A stretch of 33,419 nt of DNA from PVC group bacterium (GTDB taxonomy: Bacteria > Omnitrophota > Gorgyraeia > B26-G9): NCBI GenBank assembly GCA_024231215.1, contig JAAEQR010000016.1, positions 1-33,419 on the forward strand, read 5' to 3'. The first letter of the stretch is position 1, and every line of letters starts with the position of its first letter. Positions 22,937-31,287 of this stretch are shown here, piece after piece. Below the pieces are notes generated by a model. That model was not told the origin of the DNA. It saw nothing but the letters and a program-made list of their open reading frames with translations, and searched no databases. Position numbers and translations under genes: made by a program.

Positions 22937-23992
22937 ATGGCCAAATCTTACAAACGTGATGGTATCTGGTACGTCCGATACAAAGACCGGGATGGCAGGT
23001 GGCGCAAGAAAAGCTGCGGAAAAAAAGCAATCAAGGCAGACGCAGAATTCCTGGTACAAATGTATGGTGCAAAAGAGATGAATTACCGACATAAAGCGCC
23101 AGTAAAAATCATAAACGTTGAGCTATTGGAAGCAATAAAAGAGTTCCGCGATACTGTTATTCCAATTGGAATCAGAGTAGATAAAGAAAAAAGTTCTATT
23201 ATTAGAGAACAGACAATCATTGACCTGTTCTCTGATTACCTCAAAGATAATTCAATAAAATCTTTCAAAGAAATCATGGAGAAAACAATCAGGGGTTACA
23301 TAAACAAAAGGTTTCAGGACGGCAGGAAAGCAAACACAAGGGTAAAAGATAGGCGTATACTGAACAGGTTCTTTAGCTGGGCTGTAAAACAAAGCTATTG
23401 CGCAGAAAATCCGGTCGAGAGCATTGAAGGAGTGAAAATAATTCCAAAGCACCCGCGATACTTCACAGAAGAAGAGCTGAAAAAAATCTTTGTCGCTTCA
23501 AAAGATCCATACACCGACATCTACAAATTCCTCTACCTCACAGGAATAAGAATAGGCGAGTTAGGCAACCTTGAATGGAGAGACTATAACGAAAAACAGA
23601 AGTACATCACAATACGGGTAATGCCAGGCAATAAAACCAAAAGGGAGGAAACCGTTCCACTCAACAATGACGCCTTGGAAATACTCAGAAAAAGAAAAGC
23701 AGCCAAAGATAATGACACCTACATATTCGTAAACGCAGAAAAAAACAAATTAGACAACGCAAACATATACAGGAATCTCAAACGAATACTAAAACACCGA
23801 AAAATTAAAGACGCAAGTCCACACACATTCAGACACACAACGGCAAGCCACATGGTAATAAAAGGAATCTCGATATACACAGTAAAAGATGTACTGCGAC
23901 ACAAATCAGTAAGAGAAACAGAGATTTATGCCCACCTCTCAGAAGATGCTGTTAGAAAAGCAGTTGAATCTTTAAGTTGTGAAAATTTTTAA
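22937..23992 (+). CDS. Tyrosine recombinase / integrase
   Basis: A 351-residue phage-type integrase. N-terminal arm-binding domain about 1-55 (SYKRDGIWYVRYKDRDGRW), SAM-like core-binding domain about 90-165, and catalytic domain about 175-345. Catalytic residues are all visible: R205 in TGIRIGELG, K233, H296-x-x-R299 in HTFRHTTASHM, H322 in LRHKSV, and nucleophile Y331 in ETEIYAHLS. It should be active. It is the right-most clear gene of the element. Its own base use (A- and C-rich codons) looks different from the genes to its left, which may mean a separate origin. Confidence 0.95.
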   Translation: MAKSYKRDGIWYVRYKDRDGRWRKKSCGKKAIKADAEFLVQMYGAKEMNYRHKAPVKIINVELLEAIKEFRDTVIPIGIRVDKEKSSIIREQTIIDLFSDYLKDNSIKSFKEIMEKTIRGYINKRFQDGRKANTRVKDRRILNRFFSWAVKQSYCAENPVESIEGVKIIPKHPRYFTEEELKKIFVASKDPYTDIYKFLYLTGIRIGELGNLEWRDYNEKQKYITIRVMPGNKTKREETVPLNNDALEILRKRKAAKDNDTYIFVNAEKNKLDNANIYRNLKRILKHRKIKDASPHTFRHTTASHMVIKGISIYTVKDVLRHKSVRETEIYAHLSEDAVRKAVESLSCENF

Positions 23993-24263
23993 AATTGTAT
24001 TATTTTCAGGCAAAACGTGACAAGAATTTTACCATGCAGGATTTGGACTTTTATTTTGTAATCGATACAGTGTTAGTAATAAATTCCTTACCAATGTTCA
24101 ATTAGAATTACTATTGAAGAAGTCACCGCAGGTAGCAGAGGATTAGTTAATTTCAACCGTATTTAAAGTTTAGACTTAGATGTTTTTTATGATATTTTTA
24201 TTATTTCGAATTAGTTTTAATATAGCTAAAAATGGAAAGAATTTTAATATGTCTGTAATTGAA

Positions 24264-25143
24264 CTATCTTGATTTTTGTCTAGATTTGATAATTATTCCC
24301 GCTATCATAGAGGTAAAAATACCCATAGGGAATGAAATAATCACTCCTATCCAAAAGGATCTATTCGCTTGAGTTTTAGCGTCTTCTATAATTAGAAATT
24401 TTATTGCGTGCAATTCCTGTTTTTTTAATGTTTTTAAGTTATCTGCTATCTCCCTTGCTTCATCTAGTTCTTTCTGAGTAGTAATTAAATCATTCGTTTC
24501 ATTATCGATAGATTTCTTAAAGTTCTTTATATATTTACTTTGTCTTAAGATAGTATTGTCTAAATCTTCAAGAGACTTACCAGCATCCTTAAGTATAATT
24601 TGGATTTCTTGTATAGTCAAGTTGTCAATGTTCGATAGCGATTTTTTTACGTTGTCAATTTTTACAGAAATATTGTCTAATTCATCTTGAAGATAGGAGG
24701 CTTCTTTGAGTGATGATGAAAATCCTTTTTTGTTATTATTATCGAATGTCATATTAAAGATATAATATCCACCATAAGCAAGAATTGATATAATTGCTAT
24801 TAACGTAAAAGTCATAGGAGAAGGGAGTTTCTTTTTTTTAAGTTTAAAATCATCATCGTTACGGTTTTTATCAAATCTACTCAAGTCTTTAACCTTCGGT
24901 GTTTCAAACGAAGGAAAAGATGGTGGTGTTTCAAACGAAGGAAAAGATGGTGGTGTTTCAAACGAAGGAAAAGATGGTGGTGTTTCAAACGTTGGAATCG
25001 GTATTGAGGAATTAAATGCTGGTTTTGGTGGTGTTTGTGGTTTTAAATCTTCTGGTTTTAATGGTGGTGGATCAGATGAAGGGGCTTTTTGAAATGATGG
25101 ATCACTAGATGATCGATCACCCTTTTTTTTTCCTCATGTACAT
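24264..25143 (-). CDS. Membrane coiled-coil protein with Pro-rich repeats; apparent frameshift at A9
   Basis: The uninterrupted frame to 24884 has only a TTG start and gives 206 residues: a membrane segment (about 24-46, TFTLIAIISILAYGGYYIF), a long coiled coil (about 55-165) and a second membrane segment (about 176-198) before a basic tail. Reading further upstream in frame, codons remain open to 25131 and encode a proline-rich cytoplasmic leader with three PSFPSFETP repeats, but meet a stop and no ATG. An ATG at 25143 (and 25137) behind AGGA reads into a run of nine A in another frame; eight A would join the two. So the gene is either frameshifted, slips at the A-run, or carries a sequencing error. 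Function unknown. Confidence 0.55.
24898..24991 (-). repeat. Three 27-nt tandem repeats
   Basis: The unit GGTGTTTCAAACGAAGGAAA... (27 nt) occurs at 24898, 24925 and 24952 without a mismatch, with a partial fourth copy to 24991. On the minus strand each unit encodes the nonapeptide PSFPSFETP in the frame of the membrane protein, so the repeat number can vary without changing frame. Confidence 0.9.
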
Positions 25144-25321
25144 GGAATATATCCTAATTTAAGAATTTGATTTCCCACAGATAATATAATATTCACATTT
25201 TTGTGGAGCTAGTTATAAATCATGTACTATATATTTAATTTGTAAATATTATCTATTTGACTTATCAACGGAAATTTATTAAATTATTGATATCAATAAA
25301 TCATTAGATATATAAATCACT

Positions 25322-25567
25322 ATGAATAAGAATAAGAAATTAGCTGACGGTAATTATAGAAAAGTAATGATTACCTTAGTTCAAGAGCAGGAACAATTCT
25401 TGGACAAACTCAGGATGGAAATCGCTAAGAAGAGTAATACGCGAATGAGCAGGACAGAAATAATAAGAGCGTTAGTTGATTACCTGGCGACGCTTAAGCT
25501 TAATCTCTCAGGTATTAAAGATGAGAAGGATCTTAAAAAACGTATCATTGAATCAATAAGGAAGTAG
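25322..25567 (+). CDS. Ribbon-helix-helix-like small protein
   Basis: An 81-residue protein. A beta-like stretch (YRKVMITLVQEQEQFL) is followed by two helices (DKLRMEIAKKS, MSRTEIIRALVDYLATL), the layout of MetJ/Arc/CopG ribbon-helix-helix proteins such as ParD or plasmid copy-control proteins. No toxin gene follows directly, so an antitoxin role is not indicated. The RBS is weak. Confidence 0.55.
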   Translation: MNKNKKLADGNYRKVMITLVQEQEQFLDKLRMEIAKKSNTRMSRTEIIRALVDYLATLKLNLSGIKDEKDLKKRIIESIRK

Positions 25568-25650
25568 TATTTATATGAATCGATTCATCCGATTCTATTT
25601 TTTTATCTAGGTTTGTTTTATATAAATCAATAAAACGAGAGGCCATCACA

Positions 25651-25845
25651 ATGGAAATTAAGTTACCAAGTGTAAGCAAAGATTGGCTTGATGATATTTG
25701 CCGGACATATAAGGAAGAGACTGGTAAAGATATCAGTGAAGAAAATATTATTAGAATTTGTATAGATGTATTAAGAGAATCAACGAAAGAGTGCGGAAAA
25801 GATCGTATTACTAAGAAGATTCTTGAAGTTTCAAAGGTTCTTTAG
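25651..25845 (+). CDS. 64-residue hypothetical protein
   Basis: A 64-residue acidic, helical protein (KDWLDDICRTYKEETGKDIS, NIIRICIDVLRESTKE) with RBS GAGAGG. It runs into the converging XRE gene, with which it overlaps by 15 nt, so the two transcripts are mutually antisense at their ends. It could be another ribbon-helix-helix-like protein, but this is not clear. Confidence 0.5.
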   Translation: MEIKLPSVSKDWLDDICRTYKEETGKDISEENIIRICIDVLRESTKECGKDRITKKILEVSKVL

Positions 25846-26055
25846 GAGGGCGGCGGGTTTGACATCAAGTGCATTTGCAATTTTACAGATATTTAATACC
25901 GATACGTTACGTTCACCACGCTCAACGCCGCCAACGTATGTCCGGTCAAGATCACACTCGATGGCAAGTTTCTCCTGTGATAATCCAAGCTTATTCCTTG
26001 CATCTCTGATGTTATCACCGAATTTTATTAGAGTATGGTGTTTTTTCTTTTTCAT
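25831..26055 (-). CDS. XRE-family helix-turn-helix regulator
   Basis: A 74-residue protein that is almost entirely one HTH_3 domain: FGDNIRDARNKLGLSQEKLA, ECDLDRTYVGGVERGERNVS, LNICKIANALDVKPAALL. It resembles short controller-type regulators found with restriction-modification systems and prophages, but no methylase or endonuclease is next to it. The start at 26055 gives a normal domain; the longer frame to 26142 adds an unrelated stretch. It faces the upstream region of the secreted protein gene at 26179. Confidence 0.85.
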   Translation of the reverse strand: MKKKKHHTLIKFGDNIRDARNKLGLSQEKLAIECDLDRTYVGGVERGERNVSVLNICKIANALDVKPAALLKNL

Positions 26056-26178
26056 TAACTGACGCTTGTAAATAAATAATTGATGTGTTTTATTACAAGA
26101 TGCTATATTGATGTATATAAGTCTACGGACTATAAGTATCATTCTGCATCAGTCACACTTTATTAAGGGAGGTTCTCC

Positions 26179-26712
26179 ATGAACCGTTTCAAGAAGGTAA
26201 GCTTTTTACTATTATTTATTATCTACTCTGGCTATCCTCAGAAATCCGTAGAAATATTGTTATTGGGCAGCCAGAATGATATATACACAATTGATTCTGT
26301 TTCCAAGATTACATTTACTGGTAATGAAATGAATCTGGAAGGTGTTAACGGTAATTATAACTTGAATGATGTACAGAGGATTACCTTCTCTGATAATGAT
26401 CCCACTCCAGTATACGAAGATGTAGAATATTTTGCCGGTAAGAGGCTTGAAAATGATGCGGTGTTTAGGTCCAATCTGAAATCTACTTATATAAGTTTTA
26501 TTTTATTAAAATCCTCAAAGGTCAATGTTTCGGTTTATAATTCAATCGGTCAGAAAGTAGTCAATTTATTATCCGGTGAAAACATTGGAAGTATCTCTCT
26601 GGAATGGACCGGGAAAGATTCTTATAGTCGTAATGTTTCTAATGGCGTATATACCGCCATAATTGAAATCAATGGAAATGTACAAAGTAAACAAATAGTA
26701 ATCTTGAGATAA
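26179..26712 (+). CDS. Secreted protein with FlgD/T9SS-like C-terminal domain
   Basis: A 177-residue exported protein. The signal peptide is about residues 1-20 (basic MNRFKK, then a hydrophobic FLLLFIIYSGY). Next comes the IDSVSKITF motif and a matching NLNDVQRITFSD, a feature of many Fibrobacterota/Bacteroidota cell-surface proteins. The last 80 residues (KVNVSVYNSIGQKVVNLLSG ... NGVYTAIIEINGNV) form a FlgD-Ig-like beta domain, used as a type A sorting signal where a type IX secretion system exists. RBS GGGAGG is good. The next gene starts 11 nt later, so they form an operon. Confidence 0.7.
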   Translation: MNRFKKVSFLLLFIIYSGYPQKSVEILLLGSQNDIYTIDSVSKITFTGNEMNLEGVNGNYNLNDVQRITFSDNDPTPVYEDVEYFAGKRLENDAVFRSNLKSTYISFILLKSSKVNVSVYNSIGQKVVNLLSGENIGSISLEWTGKDSYSRNVSNGVYTAIIEINGNVQSKQIVILR

Positions 26713-26723
26713 AGGAGTCAGAT

Positions 26724-27467
26724 ATGAGAGGCATAATTATCATTATAGTATTAGTATCACTGGTATCCGCTCAGAAGCAAATAGTAATACATAAAAAGGA
26801 TGGTTCAACTATTATAGAAAGTGTCATAGGTATTGATAGTATCACCTTTACGTCAGATATTGTCGCAGAGTATCTCTTTAACGGTAACGCAGATGATGGC
26901 AGTGGAAATGGTAATAATGGCACTGTTACCGGAGCTACATTAACAGAAGATCGGCATGGTAACGCCAATAGCGCTTATAGCTTTGACGGCGTTGATGATT
27001 ACATCGCAGTCAATCAAATTAGCGGCCTGACAGTTGAACAAACTAAATCTTTATGGATTTATATGAAAGATTTTAATGCTTCCATTGAATCATATTATCC
27101 TTTTGATGAAGGAGGCAATAATCATTGGGTCGAGATAATTGATAAAGATGATGATGGACAGCCATTTATAAGGTCAGGTCTTGGAGAGGGAGGTACCTAT
27201 GTTGACGGAACAACTAAATTAGCAAACGATAAGTGGTATCATATTACAGTTACAACAAATGGTGTTGGGGCAATTAATGTTTATCTAGATGGACAGCTTG
27301 AAGCATCTACATCTTCTGGCGATGTTAACGGTAGTCCGGCAAAAATCACTATTGGAACATCTGGTTATATAAGTGGATTTTTCAAAGGTTCAATAGACGA
27401 TGTTCGCATCTACAATCGTGTACTAAATACCGAAGAAGTGAAACTGCTATTCAATGAGATCCGGTAA
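26724..27467 (+). CDS. Secreted LamG/concanavalin-like domain protein
   Basis: A 247-residue exported protein with an N-terminal hydrophobic signal (IIIIIVLVSLVSAQ, cut after SAQ) and the motif KKDGSTIIESVIGIDSITF, related to that in the preceding gene. From about residue 48 on, the sequence is a LamG-type jelly roll: VAEYLFNGNADDGSGNGNNG, AYSFDGVDDYIAV, WYHITVTTNGVGAINVYLDG and GSIDDVRIYNRVLNTEEV. This fold usually binds carbohydrate or protein at the cell surface. RBS AAAGGAG. Cargo of the element or a host surface gene; the window does not decide. Confidence 0.8.
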   Translation: MRGIIIIIVLVSLVSAQKQIVIHKKDGSTIIESVIGIDSITFTSDIVAEYLFNGNADDGSGNGNNGTVTGATLTEDRHGNANSAYSFDGVDDYIAVNQISGLTVEQTKSLWIYMKDFNASIESYYPFDEGGNNHWVEIIDKDDDGQPFIRSGLGEGGTYVDGTTKLANDKWYHITVTTNGVGAINVYLDGQLEASTSSGDVNGSPAKITIGTSGYISGFFKGSIDDVRIYNRVLNTEEVKLLFNEIR

Positions 27468-27705
27468 ATAAAGGGACTTTACTACTTCTGCTTTTTCGCC
27501 TTTATAGGCCGGATTTTAATAATATGTCGGAGACCACCTGGTATAGATATTCCTTTCCATTAACTCCACTTTGATGGATTATAGATTTACATATAGTGTA
27601 TATTAATCATGATATTTTCTGTGCAGTGCATAATGTTAATAATAAATAATTATTAAAATGTATTTTGTGTACTCTGTCCAAAGATTGGGATTCCGGAGCA
27701 AAGCA

Positions 27706-27729
27706 AATCATAGAAACCATAAAGGAATA
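27706..27729 (+). repeat. Direct repeat flanking the DUF2971 gene, left copy
   Basis: AATCATAGAAACCATAAAGG then AATA; 22 of 24 bases equal the copy at 28605-28628. Read in frame it ends an orphan coding tail, KQIIETIKE and stop (27728-27730), without a start upstream, so it looks like the 3' end of a lost gene. Confidence 0.6.
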
Positions 27730-27746
27730 GAAGAGGGAAGATAATT

Positions 27747-28595
27747 ATGTCATTAATTGACAATATGAACTCGGCCGCCCCGGAAAGTGATTATCTATTT
27801 CATTATACTAAGACTTCTACAGCTGTTGAACATATACTTTATGAAAAGAAATTACGTTTTACACCTCTTTCAAAGATGCATGATCCATTAGAGTTTCTTG
27901 ATGCTTACCACTCTGCATATAGTATGGAAGGTGTAGATAGAAATAAGCTTGAAAAACTCTATACCCGTGATTTGGATATTAATGAAATAGTTAGAAGGAA
28001 ATTTCGTGTTGCTTGTTTTTGTAAAGATATGGAATTGTATGAATGTCATAATTCTGGTATTAACTTCAATAGAGGTTGGGCAAGGTCAAGAATGTGGTCC
28101 CAGTATGCTGAAGGTCATGCGGGCATTTGTATCGTTTTTTCTAAAAAGAGTTTGCTAAAGAATATTACTCAAGAAGTAAAGAGAAAAGTCAGTGAACATA
28201 AAACTGTAATTCTTAATGAAAGTGTTAAATATGATAATACTTTAATGGAGAGAGCGGAGGCACTTCATATAAGTCTCGATGGTAATGGTCTAAACAAATC
28301 TCCTCTTGAATGGATTAAAGAGCATTCTAAGGAATATTTATTTAAAAAGCTAGTAGATTATAAAGATGAGCAGGAATATCGTTTTGCTATATATCATGAA
28401 TCTTTTTTGTCGAATACTTATACGGATATATGCTTTGGAGATTCAATTCTGGCTATTATTTTAGGTGTAAAGTTTCCACCGGCTTATAAAGTGAATATTG
28501 AAGATTGTATTAAAAGAATAGGATGTGAATGTGCGGAAATGTATTGGCATGGAGGGAAACCATTTTTATTTAATTATCCTACGTCATTTTTATGA
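27747..28595 (+). CDS. DUF2971 domain protein
   Basis: A 282-residue protein with the DUF2971 pattern: YLFHYTKTSTAVEHILYEKK and LRFTPLSKMHDPLEF at the N-terminus, RVACFCKD, then ARSRMWSQYAEGHAGICIVF, and a later VDYKDEQEYRFAIY with the conserved K-x-x-x-W/Y-x-x-E-x-E-x-R-like block. The function of DUF2971 is not established; the fold is common in variable genomic islands. RBS GAGGGAAG. It is flanked by a 24-nt direct repeat and precedes a secreted nuclease and a NACHT protein on the same strand (37 and 33 nt gaps), suggesting one transcript. Confidence 0.8.
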   Translation: MSLIDNMNSAAPESDYLFHYTKTSTAVEHILYEKKLRFTPLSKMHDPLEFLDAYHSAYSMEGVDRNKLEKLYTRDLDINEIVRRKFRVACFCKDMELYECHNSGINFNRGWARSRMWSQYAEGHAGICIVFSKKSLLKNITQEVKRKVSEHKTVILNESVKYDNTLMERAEALHISLDGNGLNKSPLEWIKEHSKEYLFKKLVDYKDEQEYRFAIYHESFLSNTYTDICFGDSILAIILGVKFPPAYKVNIEDCIKRIGCECAEMYWHGGKPFLFNYPTSFL

Positions 28596-28604
28596 TTTTA
28601 ATCT

Positions 28605-28628
28605 AATCATTGAAACTATAAAGGAATA
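28605..28628 (+). repeat. Direct repeat flanking the DUF2971 gene, right copy
   Basis: AATCATTGAAACTATAAAGG then AATA, also reading IIETIKE and stop in frame. It now supplies the RBS (AAGGA) of the SNase gene at 28633. Two differences from the left copy are synonymous third-position changes, which argues that both were once coding. Confidence 0.6.
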
Positions 28629-28632
28629 ATTA

Positions 28633-29049
28633 ATGAGAAAACTTGTAGTATTACTTTTAGTACCGTTACTCCTATTCGCCGGTGATAAGCTATACGGCAA
28701 TGTAACAGTGTCCGAAGTTACCAGTATCTACGACGGAGACACATTCAGGTGCAACATAAAGGGTTATCCTGCTATAATTGGTGAGCACATTGGTATTCGC
28801 GTGGCTGGCGTTGATACACCTGAGATGCGGGATAAGAGACCTGATATAAAGGCCCTTGCTCAAAAGGCAAAGCAATATACTGTTAAGAGACTCAGAGAGG
28901 GTAAGGTTATTGAACTCAGAAACATGAGGCGAGGGAAGTACTTCAGGATCGTTGCAGATGTGTGGATTGATGATGTGAATTTAGGTGATGAATTGATAAA
29001 AGCTGGATTAGCTCATGCATATGATGGTGGGAAGAAAATTGAATGGTAA
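28633..29049 (+). CDS. Secreted SNase-type (thermonuclease) nuclease
   Basis: A 138-residue protein: signal peptide (MRKLVVLLLVPLLLFAGD, about 1-17) and a staphylococcal-nuclease OB fold. Family blocks are SEVTSIYDGDTFRCNI, IGIRVAGVDTPEMRDKRP, then the basic RGKYFRIVADVWIDDVNLGDELIKAGLAHAYDGG. The DGDTF aspartate, the R in GIRVAGVDTPE and the later R/E positions are those that bind calcium and phosphate in this family. It should cut DNA or RNA in the periplasm or outside. It lies between the DUF2971 and NACHT genes with short gaps. Most SNase enzymes need calcium, which is notable next to an EF-hand protein. Confidence 0.88.
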   Translation: MRKLVVLLLVPLLLFAGDKLYGNVTVSEVTSIYDGDTFRCNIKGYPAIIGEHIGIRVAGVDTPEMRDKRPDIKALAQKAKQYTVKRLREGKVIELRNMRRGKYFRIVADVWIDDVNLGDELIKAGLAHAYDGGKKIEW

Positions 29050-29082
29050 ATGTATCACATTTATTCAGCAAGGAAAAAAGAA

Positions 29083-31287
29083 ATGGTTAGAAAATTAATG
29101 ATATTGAGTTTATTGTTATTTTCTTCACATAGTTTTATTTATTCTGATACTTTAAATACTAATCTGTCAGATAGTAATTCATACACTATTATAATATTCA
29201 AATTTGTTGATTCTAACAATGATGGAACTATAAGCCCAAAGGAGATAATTAATTTACTCAAATTATTCTCGATGGTATTTGCATTTATTGTAGCTTTTCT
29301 TATTAAACTCCCTCAGAAAACATTTAGAAAGATTAAGTCGGGTTTCAATAGATTGAGTCTAAAACATTTACTAAAAGACAACCTATTATTACTTGAAAAA
29401 ATCAATGATTATTCGAAACTCTACATAAAACCCAATTGTCAAAGCATTGATCCATGCGGGGGAGACGAACCAAAACATCTAATAGATACTGCAACTGATT
29501 TGTTTAATAAAATTGACCAAATTATTGACTTAGATAAAGAAAGCAAACCTCACCATATTTTCATTTTAGCCGATTCGGGTATGGGAAAATCAGCATTTGT
29601 TTATAATTATTATAGAAAATTTATCCTACAAAAAAAATTAAATCACGACATCTCTCTAATTGACTTAGGAAAAATAGATAGATATGACCCGAATAAAGAA
29701 ATCAAAGAAACTCAAAAACCTGAAAAAACTGTTTTGTTGTTGGATGCATTTGATGAGGATGTAATAGCAAGGAAGGACTATAAAAAACGACTGGATGACA
29801 TTTTGGAAGTTACTCAAAAATTTTATATGGTAATAATTACTTGTCGTACTCAGTTTTTTCCTAAAGATGAAGAAATTTTTAAAATACCAGGGAGACTAAG
29901 ACATAATTTAGATGACAATTATTTTCGCAAGCTTTATCTAACACCCTTTTCAAACGAGCAAGTCAAGCAATATTTGAGAAAAAAATATTGTTTTTCACAC
30001 AGGATATTTACAAAGCGTAAAAACTATAAGAAGGCATTGGAGATAATTGAACGTATACCCAATCTCATAGTTAGGCCAATGATATTGACTTATATGGATG
30101 ATATATTAGAATCTGAGGTTAAGATTAAATCGACACAACAATTATATCAGATAATAATAGGAAATTGGCTATCAAGAGAAGAAAAAAAATCTGACATATA
30201 CGACAAAGAGCAAATATTAGAATGCACTAAGCAAATTGCGGACACTATTTATAAAAAAGGAAAGGAAAAAGGAGGCGAATATCTATCTTATCAAGAGTTC
30301 AACATTTTTTTTAATGAGAATTCAAAATATCAAGTATCGCCTTATACGATGGAAGTAAAAAGTTTATTGAATAAAGACTTTGACGGGAATATAAAATTTT
30401 CTCACCGATCTTTCTTAGAATTCTTCATCGCGGAATTATTAATCCATGATCACATTTTCGATGAAGATATTGATTTAACCGATAATGTGATTAATTTTCT
30501 AATTGATAATATGGTGTTTGGTTCACGAGATATTACATTTATTTTGTATCGTTTTATAGATAGTGTTCGTATAAAGAGGTTTTGCGTAACGCGGCAAATC
30601 CCAATAATCAAAACTTTTAATATGTTGGAGAGTCCAAGAAACGACTTTAATTGGAAGTATTTAAATCGAAAGACACGCACACTAGAAAACGTAACGGACA
30701 ACTCGAACACAGTATTAGAAGATCAGGGAGACACAAGCAAGAAATCGCATTCTTTCCCTCGGACAATAAAGGAAAGGATATATGAAGGTAAGTTGTTATT
30801 GAAGTTATGCACACAATGGATTAAAAGTATGAAAGATGTGGTGATGTTAAAAGAAATAAATCCTCAATATAGAGAGTATCAGAGAGGATATACGATTATC
30901 AGAACGATAATTCTAAAATGTCTTTTAATTCATTTTAACAGGATTTGTGCTTTTCCAACGGAAAGTTACGTAGATATTACAGATCACCAAAAAGAAGAAA
31001 ACTACATGATATGTCGCCAGCTAGAGGAAAATTTTAAACGTATTGACGAAACGACTTATGTTAAAGAACAAGCAGCACTAATGACGAACATGGAACACGA
31101 GAAGTGGCTTAGGTATGAAAATCAAAGTGAGGAAGAACGGGTGAGAAAGGAAAAGTTAATGTATAATGAGTTATATGAGGCTCGTAAGTTTTTCACGAAA
31201 ATCCCTAGTGACCTGGAAGTGTATGACACCCTGATTCATTTCGTGATCCAGTCAATCCTTTTATTCAACCGATCTTTATATTTGTAA
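29083..31287 (+). CDS. Membrane NACHT (STAND) NTPase with EF-hand loop
   Basis: A 734-residue protein from the ATG at 29083 (RBS AAGGA, 8 nt). Residues 1-22 look like a signal peptide. Residues 43-54, DSNNDGTISPKE, are a perfect EF-hand calcium loop. A membrane helix follows (about 57-76, LKLFSMVFAFIVAFLIKL), then basic residues that would be cytoplasmic. The NACHT core has Walker A ADSGMGKSA (K169), Walker B VLLLDAFDED (D221-E225), the VIITCRTQF sensor, IPNLIVRPMILTY, and the F-x-H-R-S-F-L-E-F block of bacterial NACHT proteins. The helical C-terminus (about 560-734) has EHEKWL and SDLEVYDTLIHF, faintly like a RyR repeat. Related NACHT proteins are antiphage sensors; this role is inference. 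Confidence 0.85.
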   Translation: MVRKLMILSLLLFSSHSFIYSDTLNTNLSDSNSYTIIIFKFVDSNNDGTISPKEIINLLKLFSMVFAFIVAFLIKLPQKTFRKIKSGFNRLSLKHLLKDNLLLLEKINDYSKLYIKPNCQSIDPCGGDEPKHLIDTATDLFNKIDQIIDLDKESKPHHIFILADSGMGKSAFVYNYYRKFILQKKLNHDISLIDLGKIDRYDPNKEIKETQKPEKTVLLLDAFDEDVIARKDYKKRLDDILEVTQKFYMVIITCRTQFFPKDEEIFKIPGRLRHNLDDNYFRKLYLTPFSNEQVKQYLRKKYCFSHRIFTKRKNYKKALEIIERIPNLIVRPMILTYMDDILESEVKIKSTQQLYQIIIGNWLSREEKKSDIYDKEQILECTKQIADTIYKKGKEKGGEYLSYQEFNIFFNENSKYQVSPYTMEVKSLLNKDFDGNIKFSHRSFLEFFIAELLIHDHIFDEDIDLTDNVINFLIDNMVFGSRDITFILYRFIDSVRIKRFCVTRQIPIIKTFNMLESPRNDFNWKYLNRKTRTLENVTDNSNTVLEDQGDTSKKSHSFPRTIKERIYEGKLLLKLCTQWIKSMKDVVMLKEINPQYREYQRGYTIIRTIILKCLLIHFNRICAFPTESYVDITDHQKEENYMICRQLEENFKRIDETTYVKEQAALMTNMEHEKWLRYENQSEEERVRKEKLMYNELYEARKFFTKIPSDLEVYDTLIHFVIQSILLFNRSLYL

